Below are positions 44,601 through 52,651 of a DNA stretch of 64,000 nt, piece by piece. The stretch is taken from positions 558,001-622,000 of the forward strand of contig CANMCX010000002.1 of NCBI GenBank assembly GCA_947496465.1, written 5' to 3'. The position numbers were made by a program, and so were the translations under genes. The stretch comes from Marinifilum_A sediminis (GTDB taxonomy: Bacteria > Bacteroidota > Bacteroidia > Bacteroidales > Marinifilaceae). Below the pieces are notes generated by a model, which worked only from the letters and a program-made list of their open reading frames with translations, did no database searches and was not told the origin of the DNA. Positions within the stretch are counted from its first letter, which is position 1; every line of letters starts with the position of its first letter.

Positions 44601-46401
44601 TTGGGTTATTTACAGGTTGCGTAAGTGCAACATCATGAAACCAGTTTACCGGGAAACCATTATTATTCGTAATAGCAGGTTCAAGTAGAGTTAAATCAAT
44701 ATTTGAGGCTATTCCTGTATTGTAATTATCTTCACAAATTACAATGTTCTGATCTACTGCCTGAGGCTGAGAATTTACAGTGTAAGTAACTACAGCAACA
44801 TTCGTACACACACCATCGTTAATCTCAACCCAAAATTGTTGCCCATTTGTTAAAGACACATTGCTTGGATCAGACACAGGAACAGATAAGCCGGCATCCG
44901 AAAACCATGTATAAGTTATACCAGCACCACCATTAATAGCTCCTTCAAGCGAAGTTAAATCAACTCCACTAGCAACTCCACTTCCTGGGGTATCTTCCCA
45001 AACTGTTGGATTTTGATCGTTTGCCGTTGGCAGAGAGCGTATATTAACAGTTTGTGTAATATTATCGGTTCCACCGGATATTAAACTAACTTCCAGGTTC
45101 ACATTGTATGAACCTGCTGAAGGGAAAACATGATTAACCGTAAAAGGACTCGTATTAGTTACCTGAGATGATCCATCACCAAAATCCCAGGTTGCACTAG
45201 CAATATTGGTTAAATCAGAAGTTATTGTAAACTCAGTATTGTCTCCCTCACAATCGAATTGATAGGCGAATTCCAAACTAAAAATACTAGTTACAAAATT
45301 TGGTAAGCCTAGCCAACAACGTCTACCTGATAAATTTTTCGAATCAGCCGCAAAATTAGCTCCTGCACCACCTACATCCGGATTATTAATTACATCTAAA
45401 TTCAAACTACCCGTTGTACCGGATGTATTTGTTTTTGCCAAATAAATGCGATTATCCGGTGCCAGTTGTAGAGCTCCATAAAACCATGATCCACTACCAA
45501 GCAATTGAGCAGACGCATTAATAGTAGCTTCATTATTCGATGATATATCAAATTGATATAATTCACCTGGAGTATACAAACTTACATATAACAATTCACC
45601 TGACGGTGAAAATTCAACACCATAGGGCGAAGTGTAATTGTTTAATTGAATTGGATTAGAAACAGTTCCTGTTGAAGAATCAAAATCAAACAATTCTACA
45701 CGATTTTGAGTAAATATAGCTACTGCCAACTTATTGCCATTTGGTGATGTTTTCATATAACCTATAGCAGAACGTCTATCGCTATTGTGCCTAACTCCTA
45801 CAGTGCTTGTAACCGCTGCTCCAACACCTGTAGCACTTAGTAAATATGCATGAAAGTTTCTACTGTCCCAGCGGTGCATTAAAATCCAAAAATCGGTACC
45901 ATTTGCATGCTTAACCGCAGTCACTTTCTCACAAACCTCATTACCATATAGTACTGTGTTTTTTGTAGTAACAGCTCCCAAACCTCCATTCATAGACATA
46001 TCTACAATTGAATATCGAAGTCCATTTCTTAAGGCATTCTGATGGGCATCTACGGTAAAAATATAATACAATACACTACTACCAGGTTGCTGTACAATTA
46101 TTGATGATTGAGTTGCAGATACATTTCCATCTAAATTATCCCCATTCGCCATTGTTGCATGATTCTTATTGTATACCGTTATTCCATCGGTATAGAATAA
46201 TAAATCGCCTTGTGCATTACAAACGGTAGAACATCCTTCCTCTGTATCTAAACTGCCATCTGTAAGTGGTGCTGCTGGATCAACATTAAAATCTAATCCC
46301 GCATTTTCACCAAAATACCAAACGCCAGCTTGTCCTTGTGCCAAAATAAATTTTGGTACAAACATTAAAATTACAAATAGTATGTATATTCTTAATTTCA
46401 T
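41629..46401 (-). CDS. Giant T9SS adhesin with gliding-motility C-terminal domain
   Basis: A 1590-residue exported protein. Order of parts: signal peptide (1-21); a beta-propeller-like region (about 22-375); a PKD domain (about 385-455, with ATWDFGDGS); eleven repeats of about 90 residues, each beginning like LPxAND(x)6WED or CED and carrying DLTxLE and WFxDA; and the C-terminal sorting domain (VPNAFTPNGDGLNDTF, then IYNRWGEQIYE and GVYVWTLI), which directs type IX secretion. This is the SprB class of adhesins. The start codon of the PorP/SprF gene follows its stop by one base. Confidence 0.9.
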   Translation of the reverse strand: MKLRIYILFVILMFVPKFILAQGQAGVWYFGENAGLDFNVDPAAPLTDGSLDTEEGCSTVCNAQGDLLFYTDGITVYNKNHATMANGDNLDGNVSATQSSIIVQQPGSSVLYYIFTVDAHQNALRNGLRYSIVDMSMNGGLGAVTTKNTVLYGNEVCEKVTAVKHANGTDFWILMHRWDSRNFHAYLLSATGVGAAVTSTVGVRHNSDRRSAIGYMKTSPNGNKLAVAIFTQNRVELFDFDSSTGTVSNPIQLNNYTSPYGVEFSPSGELLYVSLYTPGELYQFDISSNNEATINASAQLLGSGSWFYGALQLAPDNRIYLAKTNTSGTTGSLNLDVINNPDVGGAGANFAADSKNLSGRRCWLGLPNFVTSIFSLEFAYQFDCEGDNTEFTITSDLTNIASATWDFGDGSSQVTNTSPFTVNHVFPSAGSYNVNLEVSLISGGTDNITQTVNIRSLPTANDQNPTVWEDTPGSGVASGVDLTSLEGAINGGAGITYTWFSDAGLSVPVSDPSNVSLTNGQQFWVEINDGVCTNVAVVTYTVNSQPQAVDQNIVICEDNYNTGIASNIDLTLLEPAITNNNGFPVNWFHDVALTQPVNNPNNRTVTNGEIFYAEVVTGTGSSVAIVSYTVETLPEGNDISIQLWEDSFGSGTASGVDLTSYDNMVGGGNPIVWYEDPTFTTLVTNPTNLTVNDQDIFYAFIDNGTCINRGSVQFVVRSSPIANDLNIDVCEDTPGSGTASGIDLTLLEGAINGGTSSTVSWFNDAARTNSVADPTNVTVTNGQQLHVLVESGGESNTAIVTYAVLALPVANDQTITEFEDVAGSMIALAVDLTFYNNVIVGGQTVTIDWYLDAGLTNLVPIPTSHDVTDGDIFYVLVSNGTCSNVATIQFSVVNTPVARDVFPEVCEDVAGSGVALVDLTQLENQINEGNGDAVSWFLDWATEPNGLPTNPIADPINVSTTDGNRYFAAVNDGTNTNVAVVTYIVRSLPVAQDIIQDVWEDSFGTGLTTGINLTNYNSLISNTSGVSITWYNDVALTNLVLTPNNVNAVNNDVFYADVRDTFCQDAGSITFNVRQLPEANDLQIQLCEDVQGSSSVSGYDLSQLEPSVNNDPGTVKEWFFDAALSLPVTTLTNIAISNGDSFFVRVSFGVESNVGQIDFTISSLPITQNNSVVLCEDAFNSGVVSGEDLSVYETNITTSVGASLIWYSDAAYTNPLINTQNIQVRNGDIFYARVWDGTCENFAELDYSITALPETSTVTENVCEESFGSSTLSNINLVDYESQISNDPNATIQWFEDDQLTISVMAPNSVTVSNQNSYYAMVTNSLSCENTARLNFYVNPLPVANDILIELCEDEPGAGQVNEYDLTNSNGAISDPSSIVSWFEDVSLQQAVFNPQSHTITNNLILYTEVTNGTCSNQSEVNFIVYDVPQFDLGRDTTIFYTESKILSPSIDLRFLPGTYLWQDGATSSTYVVTDEGKYTLGYTDFNGCVGSDSIMVYVDRYRIFVPNAFTPNGDGLNDTFGPVITGDIAGENIEMYIYNRWGEQIYEFTDLGEGWDGTYKGKLANTGVYVWTLIVNGKAKQDGSVSLIR

Positions 46402-46514
46402 TTACAGTAGGACTTGATTTTAATGAGAATGCTAAATTCTAATTGAATCGAGATAGATGGCTTACATACAATTTACGAAATAAAGCTCAAGCACTTACAA
46501 AAATTATCAAAGTA

Positions 46515-46560
46515 AAAAATCAGGTAATAGTTTCAGTTATTGAATTATCACCTGATTTTT
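46515..46560 (-). terminator. Terminator of the small HTH gene
   Basis: AAAAATCAGGTAATA pairs with its near complement ending at 46560, with T on either side. It lies 32 bases after the HTH gene stop. Confidence 0.75.
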
Positions 46561-46592
46561 AATATAAGTTAAACGGCATTTTTAAAAAATTT

Positions 46593-46781
46593 TTAGCTCA
46601 GTCCTAAATAATCAAAAAGTTTTGATTTCACATTTGCCGTCAAAGGTCTCTTTCCGTTAAGAATATAAGACAGATAGACATCTGTGATACCAATAATTTT
46701 GGCAACTTTTTTCTTCTTATCATCAAGAATTCTAAGTCTTTCTTTAATTCTTACCAAATCTTCGTGAATTTCTTGCTTCAT
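46593..46781 (-). CDS. Small HTH protein
   Basis: A 62-residue protein made almost only of a helix-turn-helix of the Cro/CI type. The middle, KVAKIIGITDVYLSYILNGKRPLT, has the usual pattern of two helices joined by a turn and a conserved Gly. It probably binds DNA as a dimer. It lies directly upstream (minus strand) of the adhesin gene and may control it or the curli genes, but no operator was identified. Its leader carries the same motif as the curlin genes and a tiny reading frame. Confidence 0.75.
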   Translation of the reverse strand: MKQEIHEDLVRIKERLRILDDKKKKVAKIIGITDVYLSYILNGKRPLTANVKSKLFDYLGLS

Positions 46782-46838
46782 AACTATAGTTTTTTAATTG
46801 AATATGATTGAGATTAAGGTTTCTAATTTTTAATCTGG

Positions 46839-46869
46839 TTAGGAGCAACTAGGTTAGAGCTGCTCCTAA
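46839..46869 (-). promoter_or_regulatory. Hairpin in the leader of the small HTH gene
   Basis: TTAGGAGCA (46839-46847) is the reverse complement of TGCTCCTAA (46861-46869). There is no T run after it, so it is not an ordinary terminator. Confidence 0.45.
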
Positions 46870-46876
46870 TACCAAA

Positions 46877-46906
46877 CTAATCTTCTGCAAATTTTAACCA
46901 ATTCAT
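46877..46906 (-). CDS. Possible leader peptide of nine residues
   Basis: The frame reads MNWLKFAED and follows the shared motif (46912-46926) at a distance of 5 bases. In the curlin genes the same motif precedes the real start codons, so this may be a leader peptide or the stump of a lost gene. Evidence is positional only. Confidence 0.3.
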   Translation of the reverse strand: MNWLKFAED

Positions 46907-46911
46907 GGTCA

Positions 46912-46926
46912 GGTTTTAAAGTGAAT
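46912..46926 (-). promoter_or_regulatory. Third copy of the curlin leader motif
   Basis: ATTCACTTTAAAACC on the minus strand, identical to the copy before curlin gene 2. It lies upstream of the small HTH gene and of a nine-residue frame. Confidence 0.5.
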
Positions 46927-46934
46927 AGAGCGAA

Positions 46935-47369
46935 TTAGTTCGGACTATAGTCCAAGCCCGAACCAATAGCTTTTTTTAAATCGAACAAACGCAACTGCTT
47001 TTGCAATAAATCGTAGTTCGTATATAAGGCTTTACGGTTTTCAAATTTTGAATTATGTTCTTCACGATCAACAGTAATTACAACTTTTGTATTCTTAAAA
47101 TGATCGTTGATATACTTCAACATTTCTAAATTAGAAAGTGCTTTTAATGGAATAATAACCAAATCTATCGATGTTTGATTTAGAATAATCTCAGTCTCGA
47201 TCGGATCATCTGCAAAAAATGCCAATGCATCCAAACTGTGAATATATTCTTTCAATTCACCTATTAATGATCTATTTTCCTTTATAAATAAGATATTCAT
47301 AGTCTTACCTGATGAGGGAAGTATTTTAAATGTATTTCCTTCCAATATTAAAACATCCATAGAATTCAT
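46935..47369 (-). CDS. Degenerate receiver-domain protein
   Basis: A 144-residue protein with the alternating strand-helix pattern of a response-regulator receiver (MNILFIKENRSLIGELKEYI at about 24-43; SIDLVIIPLKALSNLEMLKYI at about 67-87). The residue where receivers have the phosphorylated Asp is Pro74 (IIPLK), and of the usual acidic pair only Glu31 remains. It has no output domain. It cannot be phosphorylated in the normal way; it may bind a partner constitutively. A start at 47300 (residue 24) is equally possible. Confidence 0.6.
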   Translation of the reverse strand: MNSMDVLILEGNTFKILPSSGKTMNILFIKENRSLIGELKEYIHSLDALAFFADDPIETEIILNQTSIDLVIIPLKALSNLEMLKYINDHFKNTKVVITVDREEHNSKFENRKALYTNYDLLQKQLRLFDLKKAIGSGLDYSPN

Positions 47370-47715
47370 TCATTACAACGCTTCATCATTATTCAATCGT
47401 CGTACCATAAACTATAATCCATTGATTAATTGATAGTTAATATCTAAGGGTGAGTTTTATCAACATTTTAACATTCTCCGATTACGGATATATTATTTTA
47501 AGAAAACTAAAACTAATTTCGGAAACCATTGCTATACTTGCAGATAAGGATTTTTTTCTTTTTTGTCCACTATCGGATAATGAAAAAAACGGATAATGAA
47601 ACATTTTCTAAACTCATCATTTTGCTTAGCTCAATAAAATATTATCTGAAATTTGACATAGAATATCCGAATATGGAGGCAAAAAAAAAGCTCGAAATTA
47701 TCCGAGCTACTATTT
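47370..47715. other. Intergenic region between the degenerate receiver and the response regulator
   Basis: About 345 bases. It contains the upstream region of the degenerate receiver gene and the terminator at 47681-47708. A 77-codon frame on the plus strand (47529-47762) overlaps the terminator and the next gene and is not convincing. Confidence 0.6.
47681..47708 (-). terminator. Intrinsic terminator of the two-component operon
   Basis: AGCTCG (47689-47694) pairs with CGAGCT (47703-47708), with nine T on the minus strand. Confidence 0.8.
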
Positions 47716-49095
47716 TTATATTTTATGCTTTTTTATTCGTCTATCGAGAGATTGCCAAGTGATGTTTAAAAGATCAGCTGCCTTTGATTTATTATTGTTT
47801 GCTTTTTCTAAAGCCTTAATAATACAGTTCCTTTCCACCATCTCAAGATCCAAAGTTTCTTCGGTTGGAAAATGATAATACTCTGAAGATTCCTTATTAT
47901 TTGTAAGCTGAAAATGTGAAAGACTTAATTTATTGGTATCACAAATTATAACAGCTCGTTCAACCATATTTTTTAACTCTCGAACATTCCCAGGAAACTC
48001 ATAATCTAACAATTTACGAATTACAGTTTCATCAATTTCATTAATATTCTTCCCCATTATACGATTAAAATATTTCACAAAATAATCTATGAGTAAAGGG
48101 ATATCTTCTTTTCTCTTTCGGAGAGGCTCCAAATGAATTACAAAAGAGCTAATTCTGTGATAAAGATCTAAACGAAACCCTTTTTCCGTGCTTAAATCCT
48201 CTAAATTCTGATTTGTAGCGGCAATAATTCTTGTATCAAAAGGAATTTCAATATTCGACCCAACTTTTCTAATCTTTCGATCTTCTAATACTCTTAAGAA
48301 TTTGGTTTGCAAGTTCAATTGCATATCTCCAATCTCGTCTAGAAATAATGTTCCTTTATTAGCAGCCTCGAACCAACCTGTTTTAGTATCAGATGCTCCT
48401 GTAAAAGCTCCTTTTGTATGACCAAAAAACTCACTTTCGAAAAGTGTTTCGGGTATAGCACTACAATTTACAGCATAAAAGCAATTCTCTTTTCTATTAC
48501 TTAAGTAATGAATTGCCCTTGCAACAAGCTCTTTACCTGTTCCACTTTCTCCTGTTATTAATACCGAAGTATTTTCTGTTTTTGCTACCTTACCAATTAA
48601 ATTAATAAGGTTCTTCATGTGTCGACTTTCGCCAACTATTTCATACCCCATTGCCTCATAAAATTCTTTGGAAATAATAGAATAATTTCTCTTAACTTCC
48701 TGAAGGCTTTTATTCAAGTTTACAAACTTTTTAGTTCGTTCAATGGCATGCTCAACATCACGTAAACGAAAAGGTTTTGTGAAAAAATCCGATGCTCCAA
48801 GACGCATAGAATGTATTACAGAATCCATTTCGCTATACCCACTAATCATGATTACTTCAATCTCGGGGTATTCTTTCTTTATCTTTTCAAGAACATCCAA
48901 TCCACTCATCTCTGGTAAATTCACATCAACAACAGCAATATGAACTTCATTTCTGTCCATTATTTGGAAAGCTTCAGAAGGAGTTCCTGCTTTAAACACC
49001 TGAAAATTTGGATCGATTAAGAATTCTGATAATTCCTCTCGAACCAACTTTTCATCGTCTAATATTAAAATACGAAGATTACTAACAGATATCAT
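47716..49095 (-). CDS. Sigma-54 dependent response regulator
   Basis: A 459-residue NtrC-class regulator. Receiver domain 8-122 with the phosphorylation site Asp57 in AVVDVNLPEMSG; AAA+ domain (about 145-385) with Walker A GESGTGKE and the sigma-54 contact loop GAFTGA; a Fis-type helix-turn-helix at the end (NKSKAADLLNITWQSLDRRI). It activates RNA polymerase carrying sigma-54. It starts 16 bases after the histidine kinase gene. No TGGC-N8-TGC type promoter was found by eye before the curli or adhesin genes, so its targets are unknown. Confidence 0.93.
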   Translation of the reverse strand: MISVSNLRILILDDEKLVREELSEFLIDPNFQVFKAGTPSEAFQIMDRNEVHIAVVDVNLPEMSGLDVLEKIKKEYPEIEVIMISGYSEMDSVIHSMRLGASDFFTKPFRLRDVEHAIERTKKFVNLNKSLQEVKRNYSIISKEFYEAMGYEIVGESRHMKNLINLIGKVAKTENTSVLITGESGTGKELVARAIHYLSNRKENCFYAVNCSAIPETLFESEFFGHTKGAFTGASDTKTGWFEAANKGTLFLDEIGDMQLNLQTKFLRVLEDRKIRKVGSNIEIPFDTRIIAATNQNLEDLSTEKGFRLDLYHRISSFVIHLEPLRKRKEDIPLLIDYFVKYFNRIMGKNINEIDETVIRKLLDYEFPGNVRELKNMVERAVIICDTNKLSLSHFQLTNNKESSEYYHFPTEETLDLEMVERNCIIKALEKANNNKSKAADLLNITWQSLDRRIKKHKI

Positions 49096-49111
49096 TTGGT
49101 GGATTTATCTT

Positions 49112-51580
49112 TTAATTTTCCTTAAAATATACTTCTTTTTTCTCGGTTTTTGTCTCAAATGGAAAAATCAGTTTCATCTCGGTATATTCATCCTTTTTAC
49201 TTTTCACCGCAATTTTTCCATTCATTTTCTGTACTATATCTTTACTTACATACAAACCTAAACCCGAACCAATACCATTTTGTTTGGTCGAGAAAAATGG
49301 CTCAAAAATATAATTCAGATTATCCGGATCAATTCCATGTCCATTATCCTTAATTACAACAACAACCTCTTCATTGATCAATTCTGTTTTTATTGTGATA
49401 TAATCATTTGTTTTCTTACCCTTGGTTAACTTCTCACCAATTGATTCGTATGAATTGTTCAATATATCAACAATGACCTTTTGCAACTTATATCGATTGC
49501 CACAGATGTAAAGCGATTCTGGATTTACTTTTAGTTTGATATCAATCTTGCTGTTCTTATACTGTTTCCTTATAAGATCAATAGCATCCTTAACAACATG
49601 ATTCACATCAACCGAGTCAATGGCATTTTCCTTTTGGGCAGAATTAAAAATTCCAATTTGCGACAAGTATTTCTTAATTCTATCAATATCATGAAATACC
49701 TGAGAGCACTTTTCCCGAATATACTCTTCATCAATATTATCCATAGATAAACGAAGCAAAATATTATCCATTATCATAGATATTCCTGTTAATGGCTGGT
49801 TTATCTCATGTACAACCGATCCTGCCATTTTCCCTAGTGACTCCAATTCTGACTTTTTGGATAATAATTGACGTTGAAATTCATTAACCTTCAATTCTTG
49901 ATTCACCCTCTCCATGAGTTTTTCCGTATTTTTACTAAACTCATTTTCCTTACGCTTTAAGCCAAGTAAATCATCCTGATTTAGCTTTTTATTTTGTTTT
50001 GGCAGATCGCCTTGTGACAAACAATGCAATATTGCACGTATGGAAACCTCATTATTATTACGAATTGAATAGGCGCCAAAAACCACTTTTTTCAACTTCT
50101 CACTTTTGGTTTGAATGGTAATAACCTCAAAAACAAAATCCTTCTTCCTTCTCTTTTGATCTAAAACTTTGGCAACTTTAAGCTGATCTGTCTTAGGAAT
50201 AAAATTTAAAAAGTTAATTCCCCTCGTTTTTTGAACATCATTACATTCAAGGAATGCACAACCAAAATCATTAATAAAATTTATCTCATTTTTTTCATTT
50301 AATTCTAAAAAAACTTTATCCCGATAAGCATTCTTATCTAGACTTAAGCTTTCTCTGAAGGTCGCATCCAATATTTTTTCCTTTGAAATATTACTCACTA
50401 ATCCATGCAGATGAAGAATATCAGAAACAGGATCGTATTCCGTATACAGCTTAACCCGAATATGTTTTATACTTGAGTTCGAGAGAATAATTCTATGCTC
50501 AAACTCCAATTTCTGACTCTTTTTAGGAAGATGATACAACATTCGATCTATCGCATGCAAATCGTCTGGATGCACCTTCATTTTCAACATCTCTTCCACC
50601 GGTGTTAACTCATTATCGAGAACTTCATACAGCTTATAAAAACCTTCCGATCCTTTTAATATCTTGCTATACGAATCCCATTCAAAACTTCCAAGCTTGG
50701 TAAGCTTTTCCGTTTTTCGCATTATCTTCTCTTTCTTTAATAGAGAATCACGAATTAATTTTCTTTGAGATACATCACGACCAATAATTAAATAATGAAT
50801 GTCATCAAAATCTACCTGCTTAAAAATGGTCCATTCAATCCATTTCAACTCACTTAACTGATTTTTTAATGGTTGCTCTACAATCATTGATTGTTTTTTA
50901 CCATTCATCTGTTCAATGGTCATTTTAAACTGATCAGATAATTCTCTACTTATATCCGAAATTGCATTTTTAGAAATACCATCTAATGAATAATCAAAAA
51001 AATCCGAAAATGCTTTATTAGCAAATTCTATTATTTGTGAACTGTTAATTCTTAAAATCAACTCACTCTGACCTTCTAAAATTGTTCTATAATTACTTGC
51101 AAGATTTCTAAGTTTATTCTCAAATAGCTCCTTGTCACGCAGAGCTACGTTCAATTCTTGATTTTGAATCTCTTTTTCTTTCTTATTCTTATATAAATCC
51201 AGAAAAATGTTAATCTTATTTATTAATATCGTTGAATTGAATGGTTTCATAATAAAGTCAACACAACCAACCTCGTAGCCTCTTTGTTCACTTTCTTTAT
51301 CTAAATAAAAAGCCGTTAAAAAAATAATAGGAGTTGCAATATTCATTCGTCCCTCTCTAATTTTTTGAGCTAGCAAAAAACCATCCATTTGAGGCATTTG
51401 AATATCTAGAATAATGAGGGCATATTCCTTTTTCTCTACTTTTTGCAAAGCCTCTAAAGGTGACTGAATTAGTTCTAATTTCACATCCATCTTCCCCAAT
51501 AAGGCCCGAAGCAGTTCCAGGTTCTCTATTCTATCGTCAACAATCAATAATTCTGGAGTAAAATCCAATCCCATACACAA
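49112..51580 (-). CDS. Receiver-PAS histidine kinase
   Basis: An 822-residue cytoplasmic sensor kinase with no membrane helix. Order: receiver domain (about 8-130, with IILDIQMPQMDG), a coiled coil, three PAS-like regions (about 165-285, 290-410, 415-530), a second coiled coil, then a histidine kinase core with VVHEINQPLTGISM as the phosphorylated His site and an ATPase domain (DNGHGIDPDNLNYIFEPFFSTK, GSGLGLYVS). The receiver at the front suggests that it takes input from another kinase. Its response regulator is the next gene. The site of signal perception is unknown. Confidence 0.92.
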   Translation of the reverse strand: MCMGLDFTPELLIVDDRIENLELLRALLGKMDVKLELIQSPLEALQKVEKKEYALIILDIQMPQMDGFLLAQKIREGRMNIATPIIFLTAFYLDKESEQRGYEVGCVDFIMKPFNSTILINKINIFLDLYKNKKEKEIQNQELNVALRDKELFENKLRNLASNYRTILEGQSELILRINSSQIIEFANKAFSDFFDYSLDGISKNAISDISRELSDQFKMTIEQMNGKKQSMIVEQPLKNQLSELKWIEWTIFKQVDFDDIHYLIIGRDVSQRKLIRDSLLKKEKIMRKTEKLTKLGSFEWDSYSKILKGSEGFYKLYEVLDNELTPVEEMLKMKVHPDDLHAIDRMLYHLPKKSQKLEFEHRIILSNSSIKHIRVKLYTEYDPVSDILHLHGLVSNISKEKILDATFRESLSLDKNAYRDKVFLELNEKNEINFINDFGCAFLECNDVQKTRGINFLNFIPKTDQLKVAKVLDQKRRKKDFVFEVITIQTKSEKLKKVVFGAYSIRNNNEVSIRAILHCLSQGDLPKQNKKLNQDDLLGLKRKENEFSKNTEKLMERVNQELKVNEFQRQLLSKKSELESLGKMAGSVVHEINQPLTGISMIMDNILLRLSMDNIDEEYIREKCSQVFHDIDRIKKYLSQIGIFNSAQKENAIDSVDVNHVVKDAIDLIRKQYKNSKIDIKLKVNPESLYICGNRYKLQKVIVDILNNSYESIGEKLTKGKKTNDYITIKTELINEEVVVVIKDNGHGIDPDNLNYIFEPFFSTKQNGIGSGLGLYVSKDIVQKMNGKIAVKSKKDEYTEMKLIFPFETKTEKKEVYFKEN

Positions 51581-51610
51581 TTGCTTTAATCTTTAGTGAA
51601 ATCATACAGA

Positions 51611-51636
51611 AAAAAAATACCCTCGCAGGGCATTTT
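51611..51636 (-). terminator. Intrinsic terminator of the epimerase-cdaA-folP unit
   Basis: A 10-position stem with one mismatch (51614-51623 with 51627-51636) and a T run on the minus strand, about 150 bases after the last gene. Confidence 0.65.
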
Positions 51637-51788
51637 ACACTTCTCAATGAAATTGTTTGTTTAATCAAAATTAAAACGAAACATCCTAAATGTCAATGCT
51701 ATTGTGATTAACGTACCAGAAAGCTATTTAGAAATACTTAAAAAATCGGTCAACTCTCCGAAAATGGGTATTAACAAACTACTGATTA

Positions 51789-52649
51789 TCACCTCAAAAA
51801 AGAGTTAACAGCACTTTCTAATGTAACATATTTAAAATGAAATCCCTCTGTTTTCAAGCGTTCCGGAACCACTTTTTGTCCTTTTAAAAGAACATCTGCC
51901 CCTTTTCTATAAAGTAATTTTAAAATAAACGCTGGAACTGGTATGAATGCGAATTGCTTAAGACATGTAGCTAATATTTTTGTAAAATCAGCATTCGTAT
52001 TTGCTTCAGGAGCTACCAGATTATAAACTCCTTTCGTATTTTTATCTTTTATCACATATAGAAAAGCTTCCATCAAATCTGCTATGTGAATATATGGAAA
52101 TGCTTGTTCTCCTGTACCAACTTTTCCACCAAGTCCTAATCTAAATATAGGTAGCACTTTCTTTAAAATACCGCCCTTATCACTCAAAATTACTCCCAAT
52201 CGAAAAATTACCGTTCGAACACAATCTTTCTCAATTTTCCTTGCTTCTCTTTCCCAGTCCTGACACAACTTTCCTAAAAAATCATTTGAATAGTTAAACT
52301 GCATCTCTGTGTTTAATGATGTTGTATCATAGATTCCAACCGCCGAGGCACAAATAAACAATTCAGGTTTCTTCTCCATTATTGAAATTGCCTCATGTAA
52401 ATTCCGTGTAGTATTTATTCTACTATCACGAATGATTTTCATCTGTTTTTTGGTCCAAACAGAAACCACCGGAGCGCCGGCAAGATGAATAATCACATCT
52501 GCATCTTCCAAATATTTACCAAGTAGATTTGCATCTGAATATAGGTGTTGTCTTGAAATCTTCAAGATATCTGCATTAATTACATTCTCAAAATATTCAC
52601 ATAAATGAGAGCCAACCAATCCATTATATCCTGAAATTGCAATTTTCAT
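51789..52649 (-). CDS. TIGR01777 family NAD-dependent epimerase-like protein
   Basis: A 286-residue protein of the SDR superfamily. The Rossmann motif MKIAISGYNGLVGSHLCEYF (GxxGxxG) opens it, and the block GVYNLVAPEANTNADFTKIL and GQKVVPERLKTEGFHFKY near the C-terminus define TIGR01777 (YfcH-like). Its role in most bacteria is unclear. It starts two bases after cdaA and closes that operon. Confidence 0.88.
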   Translation of the reverse strand: MKIAISGYNGLVGSHLCEYFENVINADILKISRQHLYSDANLLGKYLEDADVIIHLAGAPVVSVWTKKQMKIIRDSRINTTRNLHEAISIMEKKPELFICASAVGIYDTTSLNTEMQFNYSNDFLGKLCQDWEREARKIEKDCVRTVIFRLGVILSDKGGILKKVLPIFRLGLGGKVGTGEQAFPYIHIADLMEAFLYVIKDKNTKGVYNLVAPEANTNADFTKILATCLKQFAFIPVPAFILKLLYRKGADVLLKGQKVVPERLKTEGFHFKYVTLESAVNSFLR

Positions 52650-52651
52650 TT

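Noticed and set aside
35640..46500. Sigma-54 promoters before the curlin, csg and adhesin genes
   Set aside because: I looked for TGGC with TGC about 8 bases later and found no convincing match.
47529..47762. A 77-codon plus-strand frame before the response regulator
   Set aside because: It overlaps the terminator and the 3' end of the regulator gene on the other strand and is rich in Ile and Phe from T runs.
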